From Eutrigla gurnardus (taxonomy: Eukaryota > Chordata > Actinopteri > Perciformes > Triglidae): DNA of 64,000 nt. Numbering within the stretch: position 1 is the first letter of the stretch; the number at the start of each line of letters is the position of its first letter. The notes beneath the pieces are model-generated. The model was not told the DNA's origin. It worked only from the letters and a program-made list of their open reading frames with translations, and made no database searches. The position numbers were made by a program, and so were the translations under genes. The stretch is from NCBI GenBank assembly GCA_963514095.1, contig OY741265.1:22009090-22073089 (forward strand), in the 5' to 3' direction. Of this stretch, positions 1-13,988 are shown piece by piece.

Positions 1-3000
1 TTAATGTTGAACCTTTTAAAGAAAATTAGCCTACAAAGTTGTCAGTCATCTGACAATAGCAATGTGCTTTCCTACGCTGTGACAAGAGTGTGTGGATGAA
101 GCATTAAGTTGTTGAATTTGACTCATTTACTCTGGCTCTCTGTACTTCATAGCATTGCTACTCAGCTGCTTGTTGTAGCTGTTAGCCTACCGCAAAACCT
201 CACTTCAATGAGGTTTCAACATGACATGTTGTGTGCGCAACCCGCCACCGGGGGATATTAAAAGCCTGGTTGCTTGTGCAAAAGGAGATGGTGTTGGGGT
301 TGAGGCATATTGTGGGATCTTCTTTCCATGATTATGGCAGGATCTCTGTGTAAAAGCGCCTTATATGCCCTCTTGCATAGGTCAGAAGTCCCTCCAACCA
401 CTCTGACTCACTATCTGATCCCTGCTGGCCGTTTCCTCGAACCCAGCTCTGATTAACAAACAAGCTCGGGAATGTATCCAGGCCTCAGGTAGTTGTGCAG
501 CGGTATGAGAGTCGACTGCTGAGGATTAAGACTCGTTTTTATACCCAGATTACAGAACACTTAGCCCCCCTGGTGGAAAGAGAATGTGGGGAGGGCGTGC
601 GTATGGTGGTCAGAGAAGGGGGAGGGGCATCAGGTGTGCCCTCGCAGATTAACGTAAAGCTCCTGGTAATGAAAGAAATGATGACCGACACTCCCCACAT
701 CGCCTTTGAAGTCTGATCAGACAGGGGAACAAAAGACAGACCTCCCCCCCAAAAGGAGCCTCCAGAGGATCAGGATCCACACACAGCCTCCCAGAGGTCG
801 GCACTGATAAGGAGGACCGGGATTAGACCCATACGGCCTGGAGTTCTTTGTCTCTCCCTTTCACTTGCCACTCAGCCCTTCCTGACATTGCACCAGCTAA
901 TTGAGTTTGATGTTCTCTTATTAGACCAAAAGAGCCAACAGGCAAAGGGGACGAGGGAAAGTCTTGTTCTTAGCTTTTCTGGCTGCTGATTGAGTTTGCC
1001 AGTTTCAGAAGGTCAGCCTCCACTGCTGGAAAAAAGAAAGAAAAAAGAAAGTGCAAGGATGTCTGAGAGGGTGTGATACAAAGTTTGGGTTGATCTGTGC
1101 ATTTTTTTAAGCAAAGCACACCAAAGCTGGCAGAAAGAGAAGGTCAAGAAAAATTCTCCCATCGCGTGCTTATAAACATTAAATAAGGATTTGAGAAAAA
1201 CCAGCATTAAGAATCTGAAACCCAGGGCTCGCCTACGGGATGTCACTGACGGACGTGTCTGATATTGTACTAACAGGCAGCCTGTGGACTGTTCAGAACA
1301 CATGCACATACTCAACCACAAAACGCATGTGAAAACAAATTGTACACTGTACAGACACATGTATTATTGTATTTCTATACTTGTAGGAGCCCTCCAATGA
1401 CCACAGTTTTCTCCAAACCATAACCTTACTATGTATGACTATGTTTTATTTACAATCCTTGAGATGTTCACAATATCAAATCCAATTTACTATTACCCTA
1501 CATTTAATCCCATCATTCAGGGACATTGTTTCTAAGAAATAGCCACTCAACATTTTGGCACTTAACAATCTCTCTACAGAGTTGTTTTTCGTGTTACTGG
1601 TGTCACAGTAACAGTTGCCACCAGTAACCCCAAGTGATGCCAAACTGTAAAAATGTGGTCCCCCGGAGTAAATAAATAACCCCGAACTTGACGGTCTGAC
1701 ATTCCTAACAGAAGATCTGCCTTTCAAACTTGGTCTGTGGAGCTGGAGAGACATGGCAGTTTACCAGGCATGAGTGGTCTAAGGAGAGATCTTATCTCGT
1801 TGCATTATGGGAAGTGTAGGATCCAGTGTGGCTGGCGGTTTACCTATAGGGACTGAAAGTCAGGAAATAATGACCTCTGCTGCATACATTTTGACTGCAT
1901 TAATTTTAAACTAAGTACAACTGTAAACAAACTTACTCCAACATGCTTAACCCCAAAATTGCCAACAGTTATGAGGACAGGAAAGGTCTTCGGTCTGGTC
2001 AAAAAACGATGTATGATCCTCATAAGGACAGGTCACATACAGACATACACACATAAACACAATTTTCTCTCCGAGTAGCTCCCACCTGATCCAAAGATCG
2101 GTTCACTTGCTTCATGAAGGAGTTTTAAATAGGGCGAAGGCTGCTCTGACCAATCCCTGCTCTGGGTGAGAGGAATGCATCCTTGTGTATGAGCCGCTCT
2201 GGGGGTTTACACAATGTACTAGCAGAGGATTTGTATCCAGAGAACAGGGCTCCCTCCAGCTGTGCTGCAGTCCGGTGGGGTTAAATTAAAGGCAAGCTAC
2301 ACAGTGTTGGCACTCCTGTTAAACCCAGGATCTCTTACAATTGCCTGGCTCATTTTCAAATCATCGTCTCTGAAGTAAATGTCAGTGACCCCGTGTTCAT
2401 TTCCAACATGCTCTCACTAGCATTGCATCGCTGACTTTTGAATCTGGATTTGGCAGTTTTGAAGGGTAAAGTGGCATTTGAGCCAGATCTGTCAGTACGC
2501 TGCCAGCCGGTTACGACTCACTGTCATTTAACATTGAGATCAAATATACTATGCCAAGGCCCTGCCATGATTCACCCTGATGAGACGGAGCTGCTAGCTC
2601 ATCACGAGCCGAGCTGTAATCCCCCGTTCTTCTGACCCTCTGTGAAAGTCATCAGCTGATCAGCGAACGCCCCCCTCTCGGCATCTTCGCTCGACTCCGG
2701 GCTGATTAAGAGGATTTGGAGGGAGGGAGAAAATAATGGCAGGAAAAATGGAAAAGAATACAGAGAGAGAGAGAGAGTTGATGAAGAACACATGGTTATT
2801 CGCAGCATCAACCCAGAGGAGAGAAGAAAGTGGTATTGTAGACGACGCACGATCAGAGCGGCAGATGGCACTGGTAGTGTGGAAGTGACTGGGAGCAAGG
2901 CTAAAACAAGGCTCATTATCACCTCTCTCTGCATCACATGGCGCATCACCACCCGTACTTCTCGTTCTCGGCTGAGAACGGTGCATTACTCTCCCAGCAC

Positions 3001-4773
3001 GGCCTCTTGGCTGCCACAACATAGCAGCCTCGCCCCGCTCTACATCACTCACACTTTTGCCCAATTAGAAAGGAAATAAATCACTTTATTTTAACAAATC
3101 CAAAATCAAACACAACAACAAGACTGCTGTTTTAATCTGATTGGCCACCTTGAGTACACAGATGTGGATTGTCTATATTGTAGGATGCGAAATCTCAAAA
3201 TTACCTTTGATATGTCTGTTTTTGTTTACCTGTTACCTGCAAATTCATTCAACCATCTGTTTGTCTTGAAATAGATTCACCACTTACAGTGCAAACCTCC
3301 TCACAAGGTACAATTTCATACTAAAGCTCAAAACTTGCAAAACAGGATTTCTAGCAAGACCTTCTCAAACACCTCTATTCTGGGCGCTCAACACCCCCAA
3401 AACAGGCCTGGATGTATCAGTCCTAGAAGGGCCAGGCTGTGCACTTTACCAGCTGCCCACATGATGTTTTATCACGACTGCTGCAGCCCTTTGTAACCTC
3501 CTGCTCAACTCCATCATCCACTGTGCACTTTACTGGTAGCCGGGCCAACACCAAACCACATAAACAGCCCGCCTTTAGAACGCGCAGCGCAAATTCAGTC
3601 CACTCGACAGAAACGTTTCTGTTGACCGCCCAAAAAAACACTAATTGCAGATTATCTCATTGAGCAAATGTGATCATGACTGTTCATAAATACTGAGGGG
3701 TACCTCAAACTCAGATCGGTTGTAAACCCAAAATGCAATTGATGGTATTTAGCAGCCAAGCGCGGCTGAATGTGATCTTTATCTGAGGTCGTGACTGCGC
3801 GGTTGTGTGTAAAGGAGAACACGAGCGAGCCAGCAGAACTATCGACGGTTAAGGATGTGTGGTCTGGCTAAAGTGGATGAAGGTTTGGAAGGGAAATGGG
3901 GTTGAATGTGAGACGGCGCAACATGCTCTATTCCTCGATCCCAACGGTCGGGTTGGCCAGCCCTCTAGAGGATCCAGTTCAAATGTTCTGTTTAACCGAG
4001 GAACCGAAATACACCCTCGGCGTGGTCCCTGGGTGACGCAGCTGTTCCTTCTCAAGAAACGCAAACCTAATGGGCAAAACAGCAATGATGTCAGCCATCG
4101 CAGGCAACGCAAGGATACAGTCTGTCTGGTCGTGGAGGAATGTCCCCGGGTTTGAAATGTGGTGTGATGAGAGGTCAACATGTAGAATACTGTGAGTAGG
4201 GTTTGTTGCAGCGCAAGGGCCGTGCTCTTGGCACCTTATACTCTGAATGGAAAGACGTGTGTTGTGGTGGGAGCAGCAATTTCCGCTTCTGCTTCTGAGG
4301 TTGTGCATAGACGGCACCATCGGGATTTACTGCTCCGACTGAGATGCACTACGTCATCCTCATATCTGAACCAGCCACGCTACTGTGCGTGACCGTTTGC
4401 CAATTTGAGGGAAGGCTTGACGGTTTGACTCTATATCCTGTGGCGATACAATGCTGCAATAAACAGAACTGCCCCTTAAACTTGAAAACTTCTTTATTTG
4501 TGTTCCATTTTCCCTAAATGTGGAATCTCCTGTGTATTGCTTATGGTCAGATTCTTGCGACGGTTGCAAATACCGCAAAATTAAACTTTTTCCATTGTTG
4601 ACCTTGCTCATTGTTCATGATAAGGCTGTCTTACAACTTCCCCACAATGTCAGGGTAAACATGCTTATCTTTAACAGCCCCATGCCATCCATCCCTCCTC
4701 CGCTCCCTGATGCTCCCAGGATGTAGTTGAGGTCGGGGAAAGGCAGTTGGTTTATGTAAGCAAGAGTTTACCA

Positions 4774-4778
<5 letters not shown>

Positions 4779-4815
<37 letters not shown>

Positions 4816-4827
4816 GTGTGTGTGTGT
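4779..4827. repeat. (TG)n microsatellite
   Basis: About 49 bases of TG with one CG interruption. It produces spurious His-Thr and Cys-Val open frames. Confidence 0.97.
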
Positions 4828-5477
4828 CTAGGCACTGATGGAGGTGTGTGTGAGCTTCCTGTCCCCACTGGTAGACAGTATTCCTTAAGAAATTTAAATG
4901 TGGCATTTTAATCTGGAATGACATCAGAATTATTATTTGTAGACGAAAAATAATATCTTGGGCAAAGGGTAAAAGACAAAAGGGAGTCTATGCACACACT
5001 CATATTTTTGATGGACAACTTGTTGTTTTATTCATTTTTCCTCCATCTTTAAACCTGAGCTCACGGCCCCTTAGTAAGGATTACAGCCAGTGTCACTCAT
5101 CTGTTTACCTCTGCGCTATTAACTTGCTATATAATCAAACGCTCCCGACTGGAAGTTACTCTCTAGCGCTAGACTTAGGGATTATGCAAAGGAGTAAGTC
5201 AATACAGGTTAAGTCTCTATTATCGCACAGCCAGTACTCGCCTCCTGGCGCTAAATTGCCATCTGTAAATGGCTCCTTTTGTGGCGCCTGCACAATGGAG
5301 AACGGAGGAGAGATAGCATTGGCTTGTGCCTGTAATCAGCGGCCGGGTTTGACTGACGCGCGGCATTATTAGCGTGACACAGGCGAAGGAACGGGAGCTC
5401 CCAGATTACAATTTACACACTATCTTCTAACGCCGCTCAAGTCAAGGGCCTGTCACAACAACAGGTACCCCGGGGAT

Positions 5478-5600
<123 letters not shown>

Positions 5601-6540
5601 AGAAGAGATGTCAGGAAGGAGGAGGACAGGATAGAGTGCCGAAAACTGTGACACTTTACTTACATGGCAGATCACAAAAGCTTTTGGAGCACAGGAAATC
5701 TTTCTTACCTGCAGAGAGAGAAAAAAGAGAGAGATGGAGAAAGTTGAGTGTATTTCTTTAGCCCGGAGTGTTTGTGTCATTTGTCTGGCCAGTTGCTTTG
5801 GGTTCATTCTTGTCTCCTAAGGGAGACAGATCGGGCGACTGGATGTCCATATTTGGCCACGTGGGTGCTCCTCCAGACGGTCTGTTTAATAACACAGGGC
5901 CTGGTCTCAGCTGGTTGGGCCGATGGGCATCATTCCTCTTTCTGCACAATGTACGTCTCATCATCAACAAGCCCACAGGCCGAAGTACAGGAACCCGGGA
6001 GTATGTAAGGTAAGTAAGTGTCAAACACTGCTGATGCTATTTATTCTATCAATGCTAGTGCTCCTAGTATGACTTCAGTCTCTCCTCCTGCTGTTATCAC
6101 CTCAGCGATTGGCCGCATGTGTGCGTGCGTCCCAAAGAGTGTGCACCTCCGTGTCTGTCCACAGCTAATTTCGCATTCTTGTGCAGCAAACTGCTACTAT
6201 TCTGGGTGGCCAACGATGGCTGCATGCTCACAGATCTCTCCCCAGTGACTCACACTTTATGAAAACACATTTCACTTCCTGTGTTATACTGCCATTGACT
6301 GCCTGCTGACTCCGCACTCACTGCTCCTAACTGGCACCCTGTCGGAAGGGGCCGCTAGTGATAACGCAGCTAAGTGCATCGCGACCCCTCAGCCGTAACT
6401 CTGCGCCCAGAGACACTTTTAGTGTTTCGGATGGTGTGTTAACAGCTAGCTGCTAACAGAACTACTACCAGTACACATGCCCCTGAGTACATTGTTACTG
6501 CAATTTCAATTCTGGCAGTATTGCCGACAGTACACTTTTT

Positions 6541-6575
6541 CATCATATCATATCATATCATATCATATCATATCA
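6541..6575. repeat. (TATCA)n pentanucleotide repeat
   Basis: Seven near-perfect copies of a TATCA unit, the first being CATCA. Confidence 0.95.
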
Positions 6576-8838
6576 GTAGGTGGTATAAGAGGATTTTCTT
6601 TCCGCAAATCTTTTTGTTTGTACATCCCGCTACTTAACTGTGTTCAGTGTGTTGGTTCACTCTCACCACTCCTCAACCTCATTTCCAGCAGCAGCAAGCA
6701 GCAAGACAAAGATCTGATAAGCACAGCAGAGTATTTAAAAGCTAAAGAGCCAAATATTCCCCAAGAACTTGGTAGAGACCAAAACCAGAGCTAAAAGGAG
6801 AGAAAATATTGGACTTAGATTCATCAAGGGACCAGGATAAAGACTTCCAATCAATTATGCTGCTGTTTCTGTTGATGTGTAAATATCCAACTATTTGAGA
6901 ATGTGTTTTGCTCATATATCCTAATGGATAAGTTGTATGTGTTAATTTTGCTTTAAAGCTATTTTATTCATTTGAAATGTAATCTGGTAGTTAATTATGC
7001 TACTTTTTTTGCTTCAATGTCTGAATGTTGTATATTGGTTTTATTAATTAAGATGTGATTAGAAATAATAAAAATGCTCCTGCTAGAAATAAAAGCTTTG
7101 AACAATAGCAGCATGGTTCCACTACAGCAGGCACATAATTCATGAGTGCCAGATAGAGAGAGAGAGAGAGAGATAGAGATTGAGAGAGAGAGGGGCTGGG
7201 CTTCCTCTTAATTCCCTGTCTAATTACTCGTCCCTGGCTCACCCCAGGTCAAAGACCCTGCAGGTCCCACTCTAATCCGTCTCCTCTGCCCACTTCAAAG
7301 GGCCCTGATTACAGGGAGGAGAGGAATGAAGCGAGAGAGACAGGGAGAGAACAGGACGGAAAACACAGGGATGAAAGGAAGGAAGGATACAGGAAAGGAA
7401 GGAAGGAAAGGAGGAAGGTGGACAGAGCCAGAACTGAAACACATCTTGTCCGTCCGCCTTGTGAGGTCCATTTAGCTCCCAGCTAGCTCCAAAATATTAT
7501 TATTATGATTATTACTATGAATAATAAATAAGTACAATGTGTCTGTGTCTACCTGGGTTGAGGCAACGACTATTTACCATTGACTATTAATTTACTCAAA
7601 ATAGGATGAAACAACATGTAGGAAGAAGATGGCCATTATTTGCTAATGTATTTAACATAGAGCCTTCATATGCTTCTGCTCCTTGGGTCGTCTCTTAGTA
7701 ACGGCCTCTTCTTTCCTCAGGCGTGGTGACAATTACCGCCGCTGCTTCATATTTTATTTACTGCTATTCCAAACAAACCAATTGTGCTGCAGCTGAAACT
7801 ATAAAATGCATCACTTACAGTACGCCTGAGGTTTTTTTTTTCTCCCGGGAAACATCCTCCCAGGTGTTCATAAAAGCTAATGAAAACAGCTTTTGTACAA
7901 ATTGAATCCCTGTTATATACGATCCATCACAAGGATGGAGCCAAATGTTTGCAGGAAAATGTTGTGTATAATTCGTTAAAAATTACAAGTTTTCAAAAGA
8001 CAAATGACAAGTCCTGGAAGGATTGAATCGTAAGTGAATAGCACTGGCACACTATATATTTCACCTCAACAATGCTCTAAGTACTCTAATATACACAGTA
8101 TTTTCACCCTCTGAGCATCTGGAGGCTGGAGACTACAGTCTAAGTTATAAAGTATAATTTTAAAGCAGAGAGAAAACACATGAGGGAGAGCAGAGGAGGG
8201 AGTGAAAGGAGGAAGAGGACATACTTAAAAGGCCCGAGGCTGACTGTCTCTCTTTCCCTCCATGCTGTGGATGATCAGCGGCTGGAATCAGGCTGGCCGC
8301 TGGTTAGACTCGTCTTTCCACAGGTTTAAATTTAGGCTGGATCAGACGGCCCTTGCCCTCGCGGCCAGCCGGTGAGTCACTAGTGGAAACCATCGCCGAC
8401 CACAGTATCATTTCTCCTCGCCTCTGTGTGAGGACGACGCAGCCACCAAACACCAAACTTGAATCGATGCATTCAAAAGACTCAGGATTTAAAGGACCCT
8501 ATTCATAATGGGTGCAGCGGAGAATTCAAGTGAAGGCATTTACCCTTATGAAAAGTTATCACCTGAACTTTTACAAGGCTGACTACGTGATGCATTGGGA
8601 CATTTGTGATGTTTAACTCCTGTGTCTCATTTTGAGTGATTGCAGTTTAAAATTGCAAGCATACTTCTCACCTACAAATCAAAATCTTAACATACTGTAT
8701 ACATTATAGTCTTAACTTCTAGACCACCAACTACATTTCCACTGTATATTTAAACAGACAGAGGGTGGTTTTCATTTTTTTTCACAGAAAAACGACAGAG
8801 AAAAAAAAATCCCTGCCTATGAACAACGGTCCATCTGA

Positions 8839-9357
8839 TTGTGCGGTGTGCAAACAGCAGTTCAATCAGAGGTAATGACGATAGTGAGATGTCTTATCAG
8901 GGCTTCTGATGTGGAAAGTCTGGCCGGCATTCAAATCAGCAAATGGCGCATAATTGCGAACGGGCTCATTCAGGTGCACATCTTTTTCCATCAAAGAATA
9001 CGGCCCGGAGAGTATCTGTTTCCAACCGATTACTCACTTCCCTCTCTCGCTGGCTTGTTGTCCACATTACGCTATCTTTCCTGTAATTGCGCCTTATTAT
9101 GCAAGAGCAATAAGGGAGCGATGAAACGGGGACACCGCCTCTCATGTAAACATTTGGATGTGATTTTAGCTCGCGCTATCTTTGTTGTTCTGTGTCGGTG
9201 TCTAATGTTTGTCTGTGTGTGTGTCTGGGGGAGTGTGTGTGGGGGGAGGAGGGGGGGAGACGAGCTGCGACCCCTCACAACAACAACTGAGGAGAACAGA
9301 CAGCGTGGAGTCTCTGCAGCTGTTTCTCTGTGGCCGCAGAGGGGAGCTTTTAATTGA
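8839..9357 (+). other. Long open frame, probably fortuitous
   Basis: A 172-codon open frame that opens at a non-ATG codon. The 3' end reads through TG-rich and G-rich simple sequence (Cys-Val and Gly-rich residues), which argues against a real protein. The 5' two thirds is repeat-free and could instead be a conserved non-coding block. No domain is recognised. Confidence 0.3.
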
Positions 9358-9431
9358 ATGTGAATGTGAGTTGCAAAAGGCTTTTAATTTGGCCTTGGCT
9401 GGAGAGACACACACCAGGGTTCGGGTGAGGT

Positions 9432-9458
9432 TGTGTGTGTGTGTGTGTGTGTGTGTGT
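9432..9458. repeat. (GT)n microsatellite
   Basis: About 27 bases of GT. It seeds several spurious Cys-Val frames on the plus strand. Confidence 0.95.
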
Positions 9459-12015
9459 AAGCTTATGGATGTGGAGGTTGAGGGGAACGCAGCCCCTGCC
9501 TCGTCCCCACTATCATATCTCCCCCCCTTCACAACCAGCACATCACACGCCTCTAATTACAAGCCATGGGAAAGCTGGGAAAACAACATTTTACAACATG
9601 CAACAACAACGAGACATTGTGATGTGCAAAGAGCTGTAACATCCGCTGAGTCCAGAATTAGATTAGGGAGCACAGAAAAAAAACAACAACAAAAAAACCT
9701 GGAGAGAGGGGAAAAAGGAAAAGGAGGCTTAGCTGCATCCTTGCATAATGAGCGGAGGCACGGACACGTGATGGCTCCATTAAGGCGGATGGGGAGGTTG
9801 TGGTCAGTGTATGTCAGCCACATTACAAGGCATGTCTATCTACTCAACCAGCTGTAATTGTGTGATAACTCCGAGGGCCGGGCGGGTGACGTGGAACAAC
9901 CGAGGAGGGCCTCGACTCCTCCTTCTGCCTCCCGCACGGGCACCAGCGGAAAAACTTCACATGACGGAATAGATAGGAACTCCAAGCATTTGATTAAGTT
10001 ACCTCACGAAGCCTGCGCGGTGGGCATATGGGTTTCATTTGTGCTCGGCCGTAGGTGAGAAGGGAGGAGGAGGACGGAGTTAATAACCTGAAATAGGTAA
10101 AACTTCCACCTGTGCTTTCGATTCTGGATGTGATGTCATCGTGGGCAATGAGTGCAACAGCCAGTTGTGTTTGCTTCCCCCCCGTACACACATAACCACA
10201 CAAACACAAGCAGACAGACAGGGGAAAGGGGGCAATGTGAGACTTGTGTACCCATCCATGAAACCATGAAAAGCACACACACTTGCTCCTCCATGCCGCC
10301 GGGTCCTGAGACAGAGCACCTTTTCAACAGACAGCACTAACTCATGGGTGTTGCAGTTAAACTGCCTCGGGCCGTGGCAGCGGTGCGAGGGCCAAAGGCA
10401 TGTAAACACCAGACGACAATGAGCGGACTGACCAGAGTGCACGCTTCTGTTATTCAAACCCTCTTTACAACTCCGTTCCCACAAGCCGCAGAGCCGCGCT
10501 GGAAAACAATGCGCTATACTTTGCGTCACTCACATTCTGTCAAGTTGGCCTCAGAGTCGGGCCAGGCTGAGGGGATAGTGAACGGGAGGATGTAAAAAAA
10601 ACAAAAAACAAACCTGTACATGAACTCAGTGGAATGCTGTCCTGCTTGACAAAGACAAGCCTTTGAGGAGTTTGGGTTTTTTTTTTTTCAACTGACTGAC
10701 AACGTTCCTGTAAAAAAATAAAACCCAACGTATCACTAAAACGAGAGGCATCAGTCGGCTACAGAGAGAAAACTATCATCTTAAAAGCCTCACGAGGCAT
10801 TTGTTTGGACCTTTTTTTTCCTCCAAATTACATCTGGAGATGTTTAAATGTCATTAAAATATGTGCTGGCTGAACGGGTCGGGCTCAAATTACAGCCCCA
10901 ACAACGTCTGGAGAAACATGCAAGTCTAGCATCTATCCTCGGCACAACTTCTTCAACACCGCGATCCACCCAGCTTTATCAGTCATTTACGCTCCGGGGG
11001 GGGGGGGTCCCTTGTGAATTCATGAAGACGAGAGCAGAGGTGGAGAGAAGGAGCGAGGGGAGAAAAGAGAGGTTGATGGTGGGTGGAAATGGTCGGGAGC
11101 CTCAGTTCTGTGTGAGTGTCTGTCCGGCCCTTGCCAAGAAAAACAAGGCCTGGGATCTGATTTCAGCATGGAGCATAGCAGGAAACTGGTTCCTCTGGGT
11201 GGGGGGTGGTTCTGTGTGTGTGTGTGTGTCGGTGGGTTGCTACACTTCATGTCCTCCCAGAGAACAGAGAAAGAGCTTTATAGACAGGACAGCCATCCAC
11301 CTCACACACCACCCATCCAGCTATGACGACTGATGTCACCGTTTGCGTCGGCGGTGTATTTTAACCCTGCGAGGCGCGTCATCGCCGCCGCTCGCTGCCA
11401 GTAGCACTTTCACATTGATCCCGGAGTCGGGCACGAGTGGATGCAGATCCCCGTGCCACCAAGAGGTCAGCTCAGTTCAGAGCCCCGTATCCGCATCTGG
11501 ATCGCAACTCCGCTGCCAGAGAGCCGGAGGGATACCAACTCGGCACATGTGCAGAGAATTAGCACGGGCTAACGCAGCATTCACTTAGGCTTATAAACCC
11601 TTTGTTACTCAGCCTCCTTGTAACAGGCTTCTCCACGTGTGTACAACGGTCCTGATCGTATCTGTCTCTGGCTTTGTTTTCACTGCTTCTAGGCAGCTTC
11701 GTGAAGGCAGAAACGTCCAGAGCGGTCTTGGGTAACAGTGAGCTGCTGGTGAGCCCAGTTCAACTACAAGTGGTACAAGAGGGGGGAGGGGGAAAGAAAT
11801 GGTGATCGGAAAAAATGTTTGGTCTCTCAAAGGGTGTGAAGCTTCTCCAGACATGAAGAAACTTTTGTGGGAGGGAGGATGAGCCTGACAAGCCCTTTTT
11901 TTATTCATATTTCATCTGAATGTTACCAGTTTTTAGAGTTGGTTGTAATGTCTTTTACTAAAGATACATAAGAAAGACAACACAAAAATAAAACATCAGC
12001 ATTAAGGCTGGGTAT

Positions 12016-12047
12016 GATATTATATATATATATATATATATATTATA
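12016..12047. repeat. (TA)n tract
   Basis: Nearly pure alternating AT, about 32 bases, just before the fish interspersed repeat copy. Confidence 0.9.
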
Positions 12048-12060
12048 CATGTTTTATTAT

Positions 12061-12256
12061 GGGGATAGGCTAATTGGTGACTCTAAATTGCCTGTAGGTG
12101 TGAATGGTTGTTTGTCTCTACATGTCGGCCCTGTGATAGACTGGCGTCCTGTCCAGGGTACCCTGCCTTCACCCAATGACAGCTGGGATCGGCTCTAGCC
12201 CCCCCCACGACCCTAAATACAGGATAAGTGGTAGAAAATGGATGGATGGATGGATG
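12061..12256 (+). repeat. Fish interspersed repeat, 3' part with GGAT tail
   Basis: Contains the recognisable run from GGGGATAGGCTAATTGG through GTGATAGACTGGCGTCCTG and AGCTGGGATCGGCTC to a (GGAT)n tail. This sequence is very common in teleost genomes and resembles the 3' end of a non-LTR retrotransposon or a SINE derived from one. The same family, in the same orientation, appears split at 59805-59998 and 60899-61061. Here the 5' half is missing. Family name left open. Confidence 0.8.
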
Positions 12257-13973
12257 TTTTATTATTTTACTAGTACAGATGGTAGAAAAACAATATTAAT
12301 ATGCTTACTATATTTAGCAAAATGTGTGTCAACACAAAAAGCCAAAGTTTTGACAGTCGAATAAGAAGATTCACGAAAGAAAATTAGAGCTTGACCGATA
12401 TCACCTGGGTCATATAATGTATATAAAATGTTTATATTACAAAAAAACAAACAGACTTTTAAAAACCCTCAAATATCAATGTTGGTATCAGCCTCTACAA
12501 CTACAAGACAATTCAGTCTAAATCAGGATATAATTGATCAAAGAATAAGCAAACAACACTATGAATCTGATCGGCAGAGCTTTCAGTGCTACGGTCCAGA
12601 ATATTGAAGCTACAAGATCTCATGAAAAAAAAATACATCACTCAACGCAATAAGTGTTCTAATCGCTCAAAACGTTGTCCAACAAAACCTTTTTTTTTCA
12701 TTACACAAAGAAACACTTCTCTAACATTGTCAAACATGAGGGATGTTGCAGTCAGTAAAGTACAGAGCTTTGACACACAGCCAATTAGCTTCCAGGTCAC
12801 TACACTCAGCGACACCTCCGAGTACAGAAACAGTGATGCACTGAAGACGACTCTGGGGCTCTGGTCTGCTGTAAGAGCTCGAGGGCAGAGAGGGCAAAAA
12901 TAAACACTGGCAAACACAAACAGAGCCTTACACATCAGGTAGCACTGCCTCGGGGGGCGGGGCTCTGCCCCCCCAAATCCCCCCTCCACGCTGGACAACG
13001 CCAAGGTGGAAGTAAAAGCACCACATGTGACCAATCAAGCTGATAAAGAGCAGGGTGTGCTGTGGGCCAACACACAGCTGTGGGTGCAGCTGTGCACAGT
13101 TGTCAGGCCAGCTCGCTCGCTCAGAGAGAGAGAGACAGGGAGGAAGAAAAGGGAGATAAACAGAGAGAAGTAACAGCCGGACTGTCCTTGAATAATCCAC
13201 TTCAGATCAAAGCATCGACAGATTCATCACGCAGACGTTGTCATTGTATTTCCAAATTGGCTCTTTTCTCTCCCCCCGCCGGCGTCTCCTCCCGTCTTGT
13301 GCCGGGGGAAGGAGGCTGCTCAACACATTAGCAAGATATCCTGTTCTGACAGCAGCTTTAGCCCAAATCCAGCCATCATGAAGAGTTATGCCATCGAGGC
13401 AAGCTGCGGATTTGGGAGATATAATACAAATCTAACCTCGAGGGACCCGGGGAGTAGAAAGCTTGTGTAAAAACATCAACAGCGACGGAAAAAAACTGGA
13501 GGCACCACAAACTCTGAGGCACGGCGTACAACGTGATGTTGACTACGTTGCATTCGGATCATTTGATGTTAATCGGATTAAAGATGGAGGCAACGTTTCC
13601 CTGAATAATGCAGAAGAGATTGTGGGAAACGTGCACGGCAATGATATCTGAGGGGGGAACGTTCATCGTAATCCGTCCCTTCGCACTGAATTTTACTTTG
13701 AAAGATTCTGGGAGAAATGGTCAGATTATTCCCATACACCTATAATACAGCGCCACATTATTCAGGGATTCTCGAGGGAGCTCGACTCGAGGCAGATGAC
13801 TTCATATTAAGAAAATGTCAACAGACGCAAAGAAGTTCTTAAAATTCGTTTCATCGACTTCCCTCCTCCGAAGGCAGATTTCATCACTCGTTTTATGAAA
13901 GAAATGGGGTTTTACAACTCACTAAAGCTGAAATGATGTAAGATTTGTTTTTATTGAAGTGTGATAACGTCAT

Positions 13974-13988
13974 CCCCCCCCCCCCCCC
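13974..13988. repeat. C15 homopolymer
   Basis: Fifteen consecutive C residues. Confidence 0.95.

Noticed and set aside
12642..13034. 130-codon minus-strand open frame
   Set aside because: No domain, splice or composition support; it crosses a G/C-rich low-complexity patch.
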